Assembly (NCBI GenBank): GCA_014382465.1
Contig: JACNJP010000558.1
Span: 1-5,194, forward strand
Direction of reading: 5' to 3'
Source: Planctomycetota bacterium
GTDB lineage: Bacteria > Planctomycetota > UBA1135
Length of the DNA: 5,194 bases
Shown: piece by piece, positions 1 through 5,194 of the stretch
Layout of the letters: each line of letters starts with the position of its first letter
How positions within the stretch are numbered: position 1 is the first letter of the stretch
Program-made: the position numbers and the translations under genes
The notes under the pieces: model-generated
Database searches by the model: none
What the model was told of the DNA's origin: nothing
What the model saw: only the letters and a program-made list of their open reading frames with translations

Positions 1-2
1 AC

Positions 3-173
3 CCGGCGCAGGCCGGTGTCTCCCGCGGCCGGCGGGGCGGACACCCAGCCTACGCCAAGCTGCCGCCGCAGGCCAAGGGCATCATCCGCGGCATGCGACG
101 CGGCCTGCTGGCGAAGAGCTTCCCGACGGCCGGCCACCTGCGCCGGCACCTCGAGACCTTCGCCTGGAGCTGA
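3..173 (+). CDS. 3' end of an unrecognised gene (partial, C-terminal 56 residues)
   Basis: An open frame enters from the left edge and ends at TGA 171-173. Nearly every codon ends in G or C (roughly 50 of 56), as expected for real coding sequence in this GC-rich genome. The visible C-terminus is basic (several KG, RR and RRH clusters) and ends in the residues LETFAWS. I see no family motif, so no function is proposed. The stop lies two bases before the cutC start, and the cutC ribosome binding site lies inside this gene's last codons, so the two are probably cotranscribed and translationally coupled. Other frames across this stretch look like shadows. The call rests on codon bias and gene spacing only; the start and most of the protein are outside the window. 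Confidence 0.6.
   Translation, partial: PAQAGVSRGRRGGHPAYAKLPPQAKGIIRGMRRGLLAKSFPTAGHLRRHLETFAWS
166..169 (+). promoter_or_regulatory. Ribosome binding site for cutC
   Basis: GGAG at 166-169 lies six bases before the TTG at 176. It decides the start of cutC: no ATG is available near the conserved N-terminus, and the TTG gives a protein that begins just before the first conserved CutC strand. The site sits inside the last codons of the upstream gene, which fits translational coupling. Confidence 0.6.
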
Positions 174-175
174 GC

Positions 176-865
176 TTGGCCGCCCGGATCCTGGCCGAGG
201 TCTGCGTCGAATCGGCCGCCGACGCCCGCGCCGCCGCCCAGGCGGGGGCCGACCGGGTCGAGCTGTGCGCCGACCTGTCGGTCGGCGGGATCACCCCGGA
301 CTGCGCCGAGCTGCGTGAGGCCCGCGCCACCGCGGAGCTGCCGGTGGCGGCGATGCTGCGCCCGCGCGGGGGAGACTTCCGCTACGACGCAGCCGAGCTA
401 CGGGCCATGGAGCAGGCGGTGCCCGCCCTGCGCGACGCCGGCGCGACGGCGGTGGTCTTCGGGGTGCTCGATCGGGACGGCAGCCCCGACCGCGGCGCGC
501 TCGAGCGCATCGTCCGCGCCGCGGAAGGGCTCGAGCTGGTGTTCCACCGCGCCTTCGACCAGGTGCCCGACCGCGCGGCGGCGCTGGAGCTGCTGATCGC
601 GCTCGGCTTCACCCGGGTGCTGAGCTCCGGCGGGGCGCCCGAGGTCGTCGCCGGCATCCCGGCGCTGCGCGAGCTGGTGGCCCAGGCCGACGGCCGGATC
701 GAGCTCATGCCCGGCGGCGGCGTGCGGGCCGCGAACATCGTCCAGGTGCTGCGCGAGACCGGCGCCCGGCAGATCCACTTCTCGGGCAAGCGCGGCTACG
801 GCGAGCCGACGCGGGTGGAGGACCTCAGGGCGTTCCTTTCTCCACTTCGCGGCTCCTCCACCTGA
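176..865 (+). CDS. cutC: CutC family protein (copper homeostasis protein CutC)
   Basis: This 229-residue protein matches the CutC TIM-barrel family along its whole length (E. coli CutC is 248 residues). Visible hallmarks in order are: a first strand with EVC at residues 8-10; GADRVELCADL at 24-34; GGIT at 37-40; RPRGGDFRY at 62-70; GVLDRDG at 96-102; FHRAFD at 123-128; RVLSSGG at 147-153; the phosphate-loop-like MPGGGVRAANI at 178-188; and IHFSG at 200-204. The last motif is slightly unusual, since relatives usually have a serine/alanine-rich stretch here, and the C-terminus is somewhat short. The family was named for copper tolerance and is cytoplasmic. In E. coli that phenotype was later attributed to the MicL small RNA encoded in the 3' part of cutC, so a copper role and the catalytic activity of the protein remain uncertain. 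Start is TTG with GGAG six bases upstream. It lies two bases after the preceding gene, probably in one operon. No copper genes are visible nearby. Confidence 0.93.
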   Translation: MAARILAEVCVESAADARAAAQAGADRVELCADLSVGGITPDCAELREARATAELPVAAMLRPRGGDFRYDAAELRAMEQAVPALRDAGATAVVFGVLDRDGSPDRGALERIVRAAEGLELVFHRAFDQVPDRAAALELLIALGFTRVLSSGGAPEVVAGIPALRELVAQADGRIELMPGGGVRAANIVQVLRETGARQIHFSGKRGYGEPTRVEDLRAFLSPLRGSST

Positions 866-888
866 CGGGAGGCGATTCCTGGTATCTT
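862..888 (+). promoter_or_regulatory. Possible promoter for the plus-strand paralogue
   Basis: CTGACG at 862-867 (four of six matches to TTGACA) and TATCTT at 883-888 (four of six to TATAAT) are separated by 15 bases. They lie in the locally AT-richer gap after cutC and upstream of a strong Shine-Dalgarno. The spacing is shorter than the ideal 17, and the first box overlaps the cutC stop codon. A second AT-rich spot, TATAGG at 905-910, is an alternative -10. This is a weak call from box matching alone. Confidence 0.2.
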
Positions 889-908
889 CGCTGCGTTCCC
901 GTCCTTAT

Positions 909-914
909 AGGAGG
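909..914 (+). promoter_or_regulatory. Perfect Shine-Dalgarno (AGGAGG) deciding the start of the next gene
   Basis: AGGAGG at 909-914 is directly abutted by an ATG at 915, which is too close to be used efficiently. The in-frame TTG at 924 lies nine bases downstream, near-ideal spacing, so this site argues for initiation at 924. A third in-frame start, ATG 963, is favoured by alignment with the paralogue but has no nearby Shine-Dalgarno. Confidence 0.5.
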
Positions 915-923
915 ATGCCGGCC

Positions 924-2138
924 TTGATCTCGCACCAGGAGCTTCCCGCCCCGATCTCCGCAATGAGGTGGGGTCTCTTGCTCGCCGCCTCCTTGGTCCT
1001 CGCTCCGACCGGGCTGGCTCAAGAGGCCGCCGGGGATCGAGCCGCCCCGATCCGGATCGCCGTCACGCGCAGCGGCTTCCAGGTGGAGTGCGTCGGCGAA
1101 GTCGCGCGCGGCGACCTCGAGGTCGAAACGGCCTTCGGGAGCTTCCGCACGCCGACGGACCCGGTCCAGCTCGTGATGCAGTCCGCGCTCCGTCCGGGTT
1201 GGCGGGTATCGCTCACGGATCCGCTCGAACCCTCCTTGTCCGCTTGGATCGGGGACTTCGACGCTTCAGGCCGGATCACGGAGCTGCTCGAAATCGCGGC
1301 CGCGGTGCTCGAGCGCGATCGGGAGGAGGAGCTGGCGCTGCTCCTGCCGGCGCTGGACCGGTGGGGGGCGCTCCTGGACCGGGTGCCACGGGGTATCGCC
1401 TCGGAGGAGCGGGTGGACTGGCTCTGGAGCCAGGTCTTGGGATCCCCCGGTCCTGAAGCGCTGCTCTTCGGCGGCCGGCTGGTGGTGGAGGTCATGGAGG
1501 GCGGCAACGCCATCGGTCCGCGCCAGATCTCGATCACGACGCTGAAGCGGGCCCTTCGCAGCGAGTCCGCCGTCGTGCAGCGCACCGCCGCGCGGGTCGC
1601 CGAACGTCAGATCCTGGACGAACCCTACACCTCGGCGAAGATGCTCTACCTCTCCCTGCGCGGAGAGCGGATGGTGCGCGACGCCTGCGCCCGGGCGGTG
1701 GCGGCGCTCTGGCCGGAGCACGCGAGGGAATCCTGGACCCAGGCCATGCTCCGCGGGGAGGAGGAGGACCGCCTCCTGGCGGTCCGGCACCTGACCGCGC
1801 TCCTTCCCGAGCAGTCGACCAAACCCCTGGCGTTCCTCCTCAGCGCATACGGCCGGACCGCTCCTGCCCGCTTCCGCTACGCCGGCAAGTCGGTCCAGGT
1901 GGTCCAGGGGACGCAGGACCCGGAGAGCGTCCTCAACATGGACATGGCCCCCTCCACCGGCGGCCGGGCGAACCACACCCCGAGCGATTCGATCGAGAAC
2001 GTCTCGGTGGTGAAGGTCACCCGGATTTCGCCGGAGCTCGCCGCAGAGGTCTGCGCGGCGCTCGCCATCCTCGAAGGGGGGATCTCGGAGCGGACCCCGG
2101 CCGAGTGGGCGCTCTATCTCGAAGGCCGCTTCGACTGA
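924..2138 (+). CDS. Exported protein of unknown function, paralogue 1 (FRTPTDPV family)
   Basis: I do not recognise a named family. From TTG 924 the protein has 404 residues; from ATG 963 it has 391. The segment from 963 is a classic signal peptide: MRW, a hydrophobic run GLLLAASLVLAP, then a GLA-QE cleavage site, so the protein is exported. After it comes a short, probably beta-rich segment ending in FGSFRTPTDPV (bases 1134-1166), then a long alpha-helical region rich in Leu, Ala, Glu and Arg with HEAT-like helices (for example the stretches around VQRTAARVAERQ and VRDACARAVAALWPEHA), a Ser/Thr/Asn-rich loop, and a closing motif SVVKVTRISPEL. The minus-strand gene downstream shares all of these in the same order; in the N-terminal 44-residue block I count 27 identities. 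The two genes converge and overlap by 25 bp. Resemblance of the N-terminal segment to short TxFG...P strands in other planctomycete exported proteins is a memory-based inference. No catalytic residues are evident, so a structural or binding role is as likely as an enzyme. Confidence 0.82.
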   Translation: MISHQELPAPISAMRWGLLLAASLVLAPTGLAQEAAGDRAAPIRIAVTRSGFQVECVGEVARGDLEVETAFGSFRTPTDPVQLVMQSALRPGWRVSLTDPLEPSLSAWIGDFDASGRITELLEIAAAVLERDREEELALLLPALDRWGALLDRVPRGIASEERVDWLWSQVLGSPGPEALLFGGRLVVEVMEGGNAIGPRQISITTLKRALRSESAVVQRTAARVAERQILDEPYTSAKMLYLSLRGERMVRDACARAVAALWPEHARESWTQAMLRGEEEDRLLAVRHLTALLPEQSTKPLAFLLSAYGRTAPARFRYAGKSVQVVQGTQDPESVLNMDMAPSTGGRANHTPSDSIENVSVVKVTRISPELAAEVCAALAILEGGISERTPAEWALYLEGRFD

Positions 2139-3277
2139 TCCTCGCTCACTTCCGCCTCGCCCGCGCCGGTGAGCCCCGCGAGGACCGCCTGGAGATCGGG
2201 CGAGATCCGCACGATCTTGACCACGGAAGAGTCTTCCAGAGGATCTCTCGCGGTCGAGGCGGTGTTGTAGAAAGCTCCCGCCTGGTCGTAATGGAAGATC
2301 GCCGGAGGATCGAGCCTCCCTCGCACCACCTGGAGCTTCAGGTGCTCGAAGGGGTAGCGGTCCGGAGCCCTCTTCGCGAAGGTGCTCGCGGCGCAACGGA
2401 GGGCCAGGGCCGAGCGCTGGGGAAGGTGCCGGGCCAGGTTCTGGGCGGCGAGCAGACGCAGGTCCTCCTCTGAGCGGAACAGGACCGAGGTCCACCAGAG
2501 ATAGGCGTGGCCGGGCCAGGTCCGGACGGCGAAGGCAGAGGCTGCGTCGCGGACGATCTCAGGGCCCGCGAGGCTGAGTTCGAAGATCGTCGCCGAGAGC
2601 GCTGGCTCGAGGACCATCTGCTTCTGGGCCACTCGGGCCGCCAGCCTCCTCAGAAGGGGGTCCTGGCTGCGAAGGTCGTCTCGAAGCTGGGAGAGCGACC
2701 GCTGGCGTAGGCCGACGCCGTTGCCGTTCTCCATGATCTCCGCCTCCAGCCGGCCGCAGAGCAGGATCCGCCGGCCGCTGCGATCACCACGGATCTGCTT
2801 GTAGAGCCACGGAATCCGGTCTTCGCTCGGCACCTTGGACGGGACCGGGTCGATCCTGGCGCCCCAGGCCTCCAGGGCCGAGACCGCCTCGAGCGTGCTC
2901 GCTCGATCCTCCTCCAGCAGGAGGAGGGAGGCCAGCTCCGCGAGCTCCGAGAGCAGTCCTGCGTCATCCAGCTCCTTGACGATGGCGTCGATCGAGGCGG
3001 TCGGATCCGAGTCCAGTAGCTTCCGCCATCCGCTCGAGCGGCTCGAGCTGACCTGGATTTCGACCGGATCGGTCGGCGTTCGAAAAGGCCCGAACGGCGT
3101 GTGGATGACCAGATCCCCCTTGTGCGACTCCTCGACCGACTCGACCTGGACGCCGGAGCGGGTGACCGCGACCAGGATTGGAGGCTGCTGCTGGTGGTGG
3201 TCCTGCTGGCACAGGCTCGGGGGCGGTCCGAATGACGGGAGCGAGAGCCCGAGGGTGGCGAGGAGTCCGAGGTGCAT
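2114..3277 (-). CDS. Exported protein of unknown function, paralogue 2 (FRTPTDPV family)
   Basis: This 387-residue protein starts at ATG 3277 (reading leftward). A TTG at 3289 would add four residues, but it has no Shine-Dalgarno, and ATG 3277 aligns with ATG 963 of paralogue 1 (MHLGLL against MRWGLL). A hydrophobic signal-like segment, LGLLATLGLSLPSF, is followed by a Pro-rich stretch and a Gln/His-rich linker; the signal peptidase site is unclear and the n-region has no Lys or Arg. The body mirrors paralogue 1: AVTRSGVQVE, GDL, FGPFRTPTDPV (bases 3062-3094), a helical middle with WGARIDPVP, CGRLEAEIMENGNGVGLRQ, AARVAQKQ, VRDA and WPGHA, and the closing SSVVKIVRISPDL. The last 25 bp, including the stop TAG at 2114-2116, overlap the 3' end of paralogue 1 on the other strand. 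Sampled GC is lower here (60-62% in two 60-base lines) than in cutC and the cytochrome gene (78-80%). Function is unknown. Confidence 0.85.
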   Translation of the reverse strand: MHLGLLATLGLSLPSFGPPPSLCQQDHHQQQPPILVAVTRSGVQVESVEESHKGDLVIHTPFGPFRTPTDPVEIQVSSSRSSGWRKLLDSDPTASIDAIVKELDDAGLLSELAELASLLLLEEDRASTLEAVSALEAWGARIDPVPSKVPSEDRIPWLYKQIRGDRSGRRILLCGRLEAEIMENGNGVGLRQRSLSQLRDDLRSQDPLLRRLAARVAQKQMVLEPALSATIFELSLAGPEIVRDAASAFAVRTWPGHAYLWWTSVLFRSEEDLRLLAAQNLARHLPQRSALALRCAASTFAKRAPDRYPFEHLKLQVVRGRLDPPAIFHYDQAGAFYNTASTARDPLEDSSVVKIVRISPDLQAVLAGLTGAGEAEVSEDQSKRPSR

Positions 3278-3510
3278 GGCGGGGTTCAATAGGGGCGATG
3301 GTGCATTCCCGTGCCCTAGGTGTCGCTCGAATCAGGGAAACCGTGAATTCCGCCGTCCAGGAAGCAGGTCACTCCGCGGTCGGGGTGCCCGGGGATGCCC
3401 TTCCCGGATCCAGGGACGGCGCTCTTCGGGGAGGCAGAACCTGGCGTGAGGGGGCGGCCCGGGCCAAGCCCCGAACCGCCCTGAGAGGTCTGCCGTAGGA
3501 TGCCCCCGCC
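3278..3510. other. Divergent intergenic region (promoter-bearing)
   Basis: This gap of about 230 bp lies between the start of the minus-strand paralogue and the start of the cytochrome gene, so it should carry promoters for both. I see no RNA gene or repeat array. Its ends, together with the two start codons, form a perfect 10-bp inverted repeat: CATGGCGGGG at 3275-3284 and CCCCGCCATG at 3504-3513. A small GC-rich hairpin is possible at 3389-3407 (CCGGG with CCCGG), with no T-tract. Open frames running through the region look like shadows of the flanking genes. No convincing -35 box is visible for either direction. Confidence 0.5.
3496..3501 (+). promoter_or_regulatory. TAGGAT: -10 box of a near-leaderless transcript, or weak RBS
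   Basis: TAGGAT matches TATAAT at four of six positions and ends nine bases before ATG 3511, the geometry of a leaderless or near-leaderless transcript. The same bases contain AGGA (3497-3500), which would be a weak Shine-Dalgarno ten bases from the ATG. The two readings exclude each other, and no clear -35 is present to settle it. Confidence 0.25.
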
Positions 3511-4617
3511 ATGTCCCGCCACCCCCTTCGACTGGCCCTGCTGGGGCTGTTCTTGCCCGCTTGCGGCGGTCCGGACCAGCCCGCGGCCGCGCCGCCGCGT
3601 TCGGGCGCCGAGGTCTACGCCGCGGTCTGCGCCATGTGCCACGGCCTCAGCGGCGACGGCCAGGGCACCGTCAAGCTCGACCGTGCGGCGCGCGACTTCC
3701 GCGCCGGCGGCTTCTCCTTCGGCAACACCCGCGAGGCGCTGTTCCGAACCGTCTCGAGCGGGATCGGGGGCACGCCGATGCCCGGCTTCGGCGAGGTGCT
3801 GTCAGAGGAGGAGCGGCGGCGGGTGGTCGAGCACCTGGTCGGCTTCCTGCCGGAGCCGCCGGTGGAGGCCGGGGAGGCCGCCGTGCTGACGGTCGGGGAC
3901 CGGCCCCAGGTGGTGCGCGGCCACCTTCCGGCGTTGGCCGAGGGACTGCCCGAGCACCCGCGCGGCCTGCTGGTCGGGGGCACCGACGGCCTGAGCTGGG
4001 AGTACCGCGCCGACGACGTCCGGCTGCTGGCGGTGCGCCAAGGAGCCTTCGTGCGCCGCACCGACTGGGACGGCCGCGGCGGCACCCCGCTGGCGCCGCT
4101 CGGCAAGCCGACGTACCTGCTGGACGGCGGCGCTCCGGCGGCAACCTTCGCCACCGACGCCGGCGTCCCGCTCGCGGCGCGGCTGCGCGGCACTTCGATC
4201 GAGGACGGCCGCGCCTGGGTCGGCTACAGCCTGCACGACGCCGCCGGCGCCCAACTCGCCGAGGTGCGCGAGACCGGCGCTCCCGCCAGCACCAGCCTGG
4301 CGGCGGGATTCCGCCGGACCTTCGAGATCGACTCCAGGATCGACCTCCGGCTCCTGATGCTCGGCGCCGACAGCGACCTGCTGCTCGGCCAGCAGGACGG
4401 CGGCGCCATGTCGTACTGGATCCACGGCGGCCAGCCGGAGCATCCGGTGGTGGTCGGCGCCGTCGCCGACCGCGGTCTGCACGTGCTGCTGCAGCAGCCG
4501 GACGCCACCCAGGTCCAGCTCGTCGCCGGCCGCACCCGGGTCGAGCTGACCACCTTGCTGCCCTCGAGCTGGGACGCCGAGACGCGCCACGCCCTCCTCG
4601 CGGAGCTCGAACAATGA
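3511..4617 (+). CDS. Monohaem c-type cytochrome lipoprotein with extended C-terminal domain
   Basis: This is a 368-residue exported electron carrier. The N-terminus is a lipoprotein-type signal: basic MSRHPLR, hydrophobic LALLGLFLPA, and Cys18 in an LPAC lipobox (Pro at -2 is atypical), followed by a Pro/Ala linker. A class I cytochrome c domain spans about residues 31-113: the haem motif is CAMCH at 40-44, then GDGQGT, and the probable distal ligand is Met90 in GTPMPGF, followed by a final helix EEERRRVVEHLVGFL. Residues about 148-368 form a second domain starting HPRGLLVGGTDGLSWEYRAD and continuing through DWDGRGGTPLAPLG. I recognise this pattern from memory as a module common in planctomycete and verrucomicrobial proteins linked to sugar-dehydrogenase-like propellers; its function is not established. 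The stop overlaps the next gene's start (ATGA), implying cotranscription and coupling, and suggesting the cytochrome accepts electrons from that protein. Confidence 0.9.
   Translation: MSRHPLRLALLGLFLPACGGPDQPAAAPPRSGAEVYAAVCAMCHGLSGDGQGTVKLDRAARDFRAGGFSFGNTREALFRTVSSGIGGTPMPGFGEVLSEEERRRVVEHLVGFLPEPPVEAGEAAVLTVGDRPQVVRGHLPALAEGLPEHPRGLLVGGTDGLSWEYRADDVRLLAVRQGAFVRRTDWDGRGGTPLAPLGKPTYLLDGGAPAATFATDAGVPLAARLRGTSIEDGRAWVGYSLHDAAGAQLAEVRETGAPASTSLAAGFRRTFEIDSRIDLRLLMLGADSDLLLGQQDGGAMSYWIHGGQPEHPVVVGAVADRGLHVLLQQPDATQVQLVAGRTRVELTTLLPSSWDAETRHALLAELEQ
4602..4605 (+). promoter_or_regulatory. Ribosome binding site inside the cytochrome gene
   Basis: GGAG at 4602-4605 is eight bases before ATG 4614. 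It lies in the last codons of the cytochrome gene and supports the 4614 start of the propeller gene and its coupling through the ATGA overlap. Confidence 0.55.
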
Positions 4618-5194
4618 CCCTCACCGCCTCCTCGTTCGCCCTCCTCTGCGCCGCGCCGGTGTGCCTCGCGCCGCCGGCCGCCGCCCAGGAACCGCCGGCC
4701 GCGGCGTCGCCCTACGCCCTCGAGTACTACACGCCGCCCGAGGGCGAGGTGGTCGAGGTCGGGGGGATCGCCTTCGTCAACGACAGCGACGTCCTGGTCA
4801 GCACTCGCCGCGGCCGCGTCTGGTGGGTGGCGAACGCCCTCGCCGACGACCCGAAGGACGCCCGCTGGCACATCTTCACCGAGGGGCTGCACGAGGGCCT
4901 GGGGCTGAACGTGGTCGACGGCCGCGTCTACGTCCTGCAGCGCGGCGAGCTGTCCGAGCTGATCGACCACGACGGCGACCGGGTGTGCGACGAGGTGCGC
5001 ACGATCACCCAGGACTGGGGCATGAGCGGCAACTACCACGAGTTCGCCTTCGGGCTCCCGGTGGACGCCGACGGCAGCTTCTACCTGTCGCTGAACCTCG
5101 GCTTCTGGAGCCCGGAGTGGTGGCACGGCATGTCGAAGGCGCGCTACCGCGGCTGGATCCTGAAGGTCTCGCCGGACGGCGAGGTGACGCCGGT
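4614..5194 (+). CDS. Secreted sorbosone/glucose-dehydrogenase-like beta-propeller protein (partial, N-terminal 193 residues)
   Basis: The frame opens at ATG 4614 and runs without a stop to the window edge. A signal peptide is present: hydrophobic residues about 6-20, then PPAAAQ with likely cleavage after Ala24 (the n-region lacks Lys/Arg). The mature part starts a beta-propeller: YYTPPEGEVVEVGGIAF (39-54), a blade with VLVSTRRGRVWWV (60-72), GLHEGLGLNVVDGRVYVLQRGEL (91-113), a calcium-loop-like DHDGDRVCDE (118-127), then SGNYHEFAFGLPVDADGSFYLSL (138-160) and GWILKVSPDGE (180-190). These segments resemble the PQQ-dependent sugar or L-sorbosone dehydrogenase-like propellers abundant in Planctomycetota, which often carry a downstream haem domain. 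Whether this one does cannot be seen. The expected role is extracytoplasmic oxidation of a sugar-like substrate with electrons passing to the cytochrome encoded just upstream. The family match is from memory; substrate and cofactor are not shown by the sequence, and a non-catalytic propeller is possible. Confidence 0.88.
   Translation, partial: MTLTASSFALLCAAPVCLAPPAAAQEPPAAASPYALEYYTPPEGEVVEVGGIAFVNDSDVLVSTRRGRVWWVANALADDPKDARWHIFTEGLHEGLGLNVVDGRVYVLQRGELSELIDHDGDRVCDEVRTITQDWGMSGNYHEFAFGLPVDADGSFYLSLNLGFWSPEWWHGMSKARYRGWILKVSPDGEVTP

Noticed and set aside
16..318. 100-residue plus-strand frame and an opposing minus-strand frame (82-330)
   Set aside because: Both run into cutC in the wrong frame or on the wrong strand and are Arg/Pro/Ser-rich without motifs; the frame ending at 173 has much better codon-third-position GC.
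855..872. Possible terminator hairpin after cutC (CCTCC with GGAGG)
   Set aside because: It has only five base pairs, an eight-base loop and no following T-run, and it overlaps the cutC stop; not distinguishable from chance.
1266..2495. Long 409-residue open frame on the minus strand across both paralogues
   Set aside because: It is antisense to the plus-strand paralogue and in a different frame from the minus-strand one. Its composition (Arg, Gly, Pro, Glu, His rich, no hydrophobic core pattern) is typical of shadows in GC-rich DNA, and the two real genes are supported by mutual homology and signal peptides.
3030..3041. 12-bp perfect palindrome CCGCTCGAGCGG, with another at 3001-3010 (TCGGATCCGA)
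   Set aside because: Both lie inside the coding region of the minus-strand paralogue and are accounted for by Ser/Arg/Gly and Ser/Asp codons in GC-rich DNA; no repeat elsewhere suggests a binding site.
2835..3449. Plus-strand frames running through the minus-strand paralogue into the intergenic region (also 3178-3498)
   Set aside because: They are antisense to a gene backed by a paralogue; Ser-rich or Gly/Arg-rich composition, no motif and no ribosome binding site with support.
3671..4624. Long minus-strand open frames opposite the cytochrome gene (also 3802-4614)
   Set aside because: They are extremely Arg/Ala/Pro/Gly rich or His/Gln/Val rich shadows of a gene with a clear CxxCH haem motif on the plus strand.
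4224..5126. 300-residue minus-strand open frame opposite the propeller gene
   Set aside because: It is antisense to two genes with recognisable motifs joined by an ATGA overlap, and its repeating Val/Ala/His/Asp composition is a shadow pattern.

Overview
The window is GC-rich DNA (sampled 60-base lines range from about 60 to 80% GC) with dense, mostly uninterrupted coding on both strands. It suggests a Planctomycetota or related PVC-group bacterium. The strongest hint is the 3' gene pair: a lipoprotein c-type cytochrome with a C-terminal module I know mainly from planctomycete and verrucomicrobial proteins, followed by a sorbosone/glucose-dehydrogenase-like beta-propeller. The lineage call is inference; there is no rRNA or other phylogenetic marker here.

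Layout. Positions 1-173 hold the 3' end of an unrecognised plus-strand gene. Two bases later, cutC (176-865) starts at a TTG codon and encodes a complete TIM-barrel CutC-family protein. After a 58-base gap comes an exported protein of unknown function (about 924-2138, plus). It is followed tail to tail by a second exported protein on the minus strand (2114-3277). The two are clear paralogues: they share an N-terminal segment containing FRTPTDPV, a central helical region and a C-terminal SVVK..RISP motif. Their 3' coding ends overlap by 25 bp, so the locus is an inverted gene duplication with converging, overlapping stop ends.

A divergent intergenic region of about 230 bp separates the minus-strand paralogue from the last unit. 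That unit is a monohaem cytochrome c lipoprotein (3511-4617), overlapped by ATGA with a secreted beta-propeller dehydrogenase-like gene (4614 to beyond the window end).

Functionally, the cytochrome/propeller pair looks like a periplasmic or envelope-linked oxidation module in which the propeller protein oxidises a sugar-like substrate and the cytochrome may accept electrons. CutC appears unrelated to it. The paralogue pair has no function I can name and is the least explained part of the window. No RNA genes, mobile elements, CRISPR arrays or strong terminators are visible.
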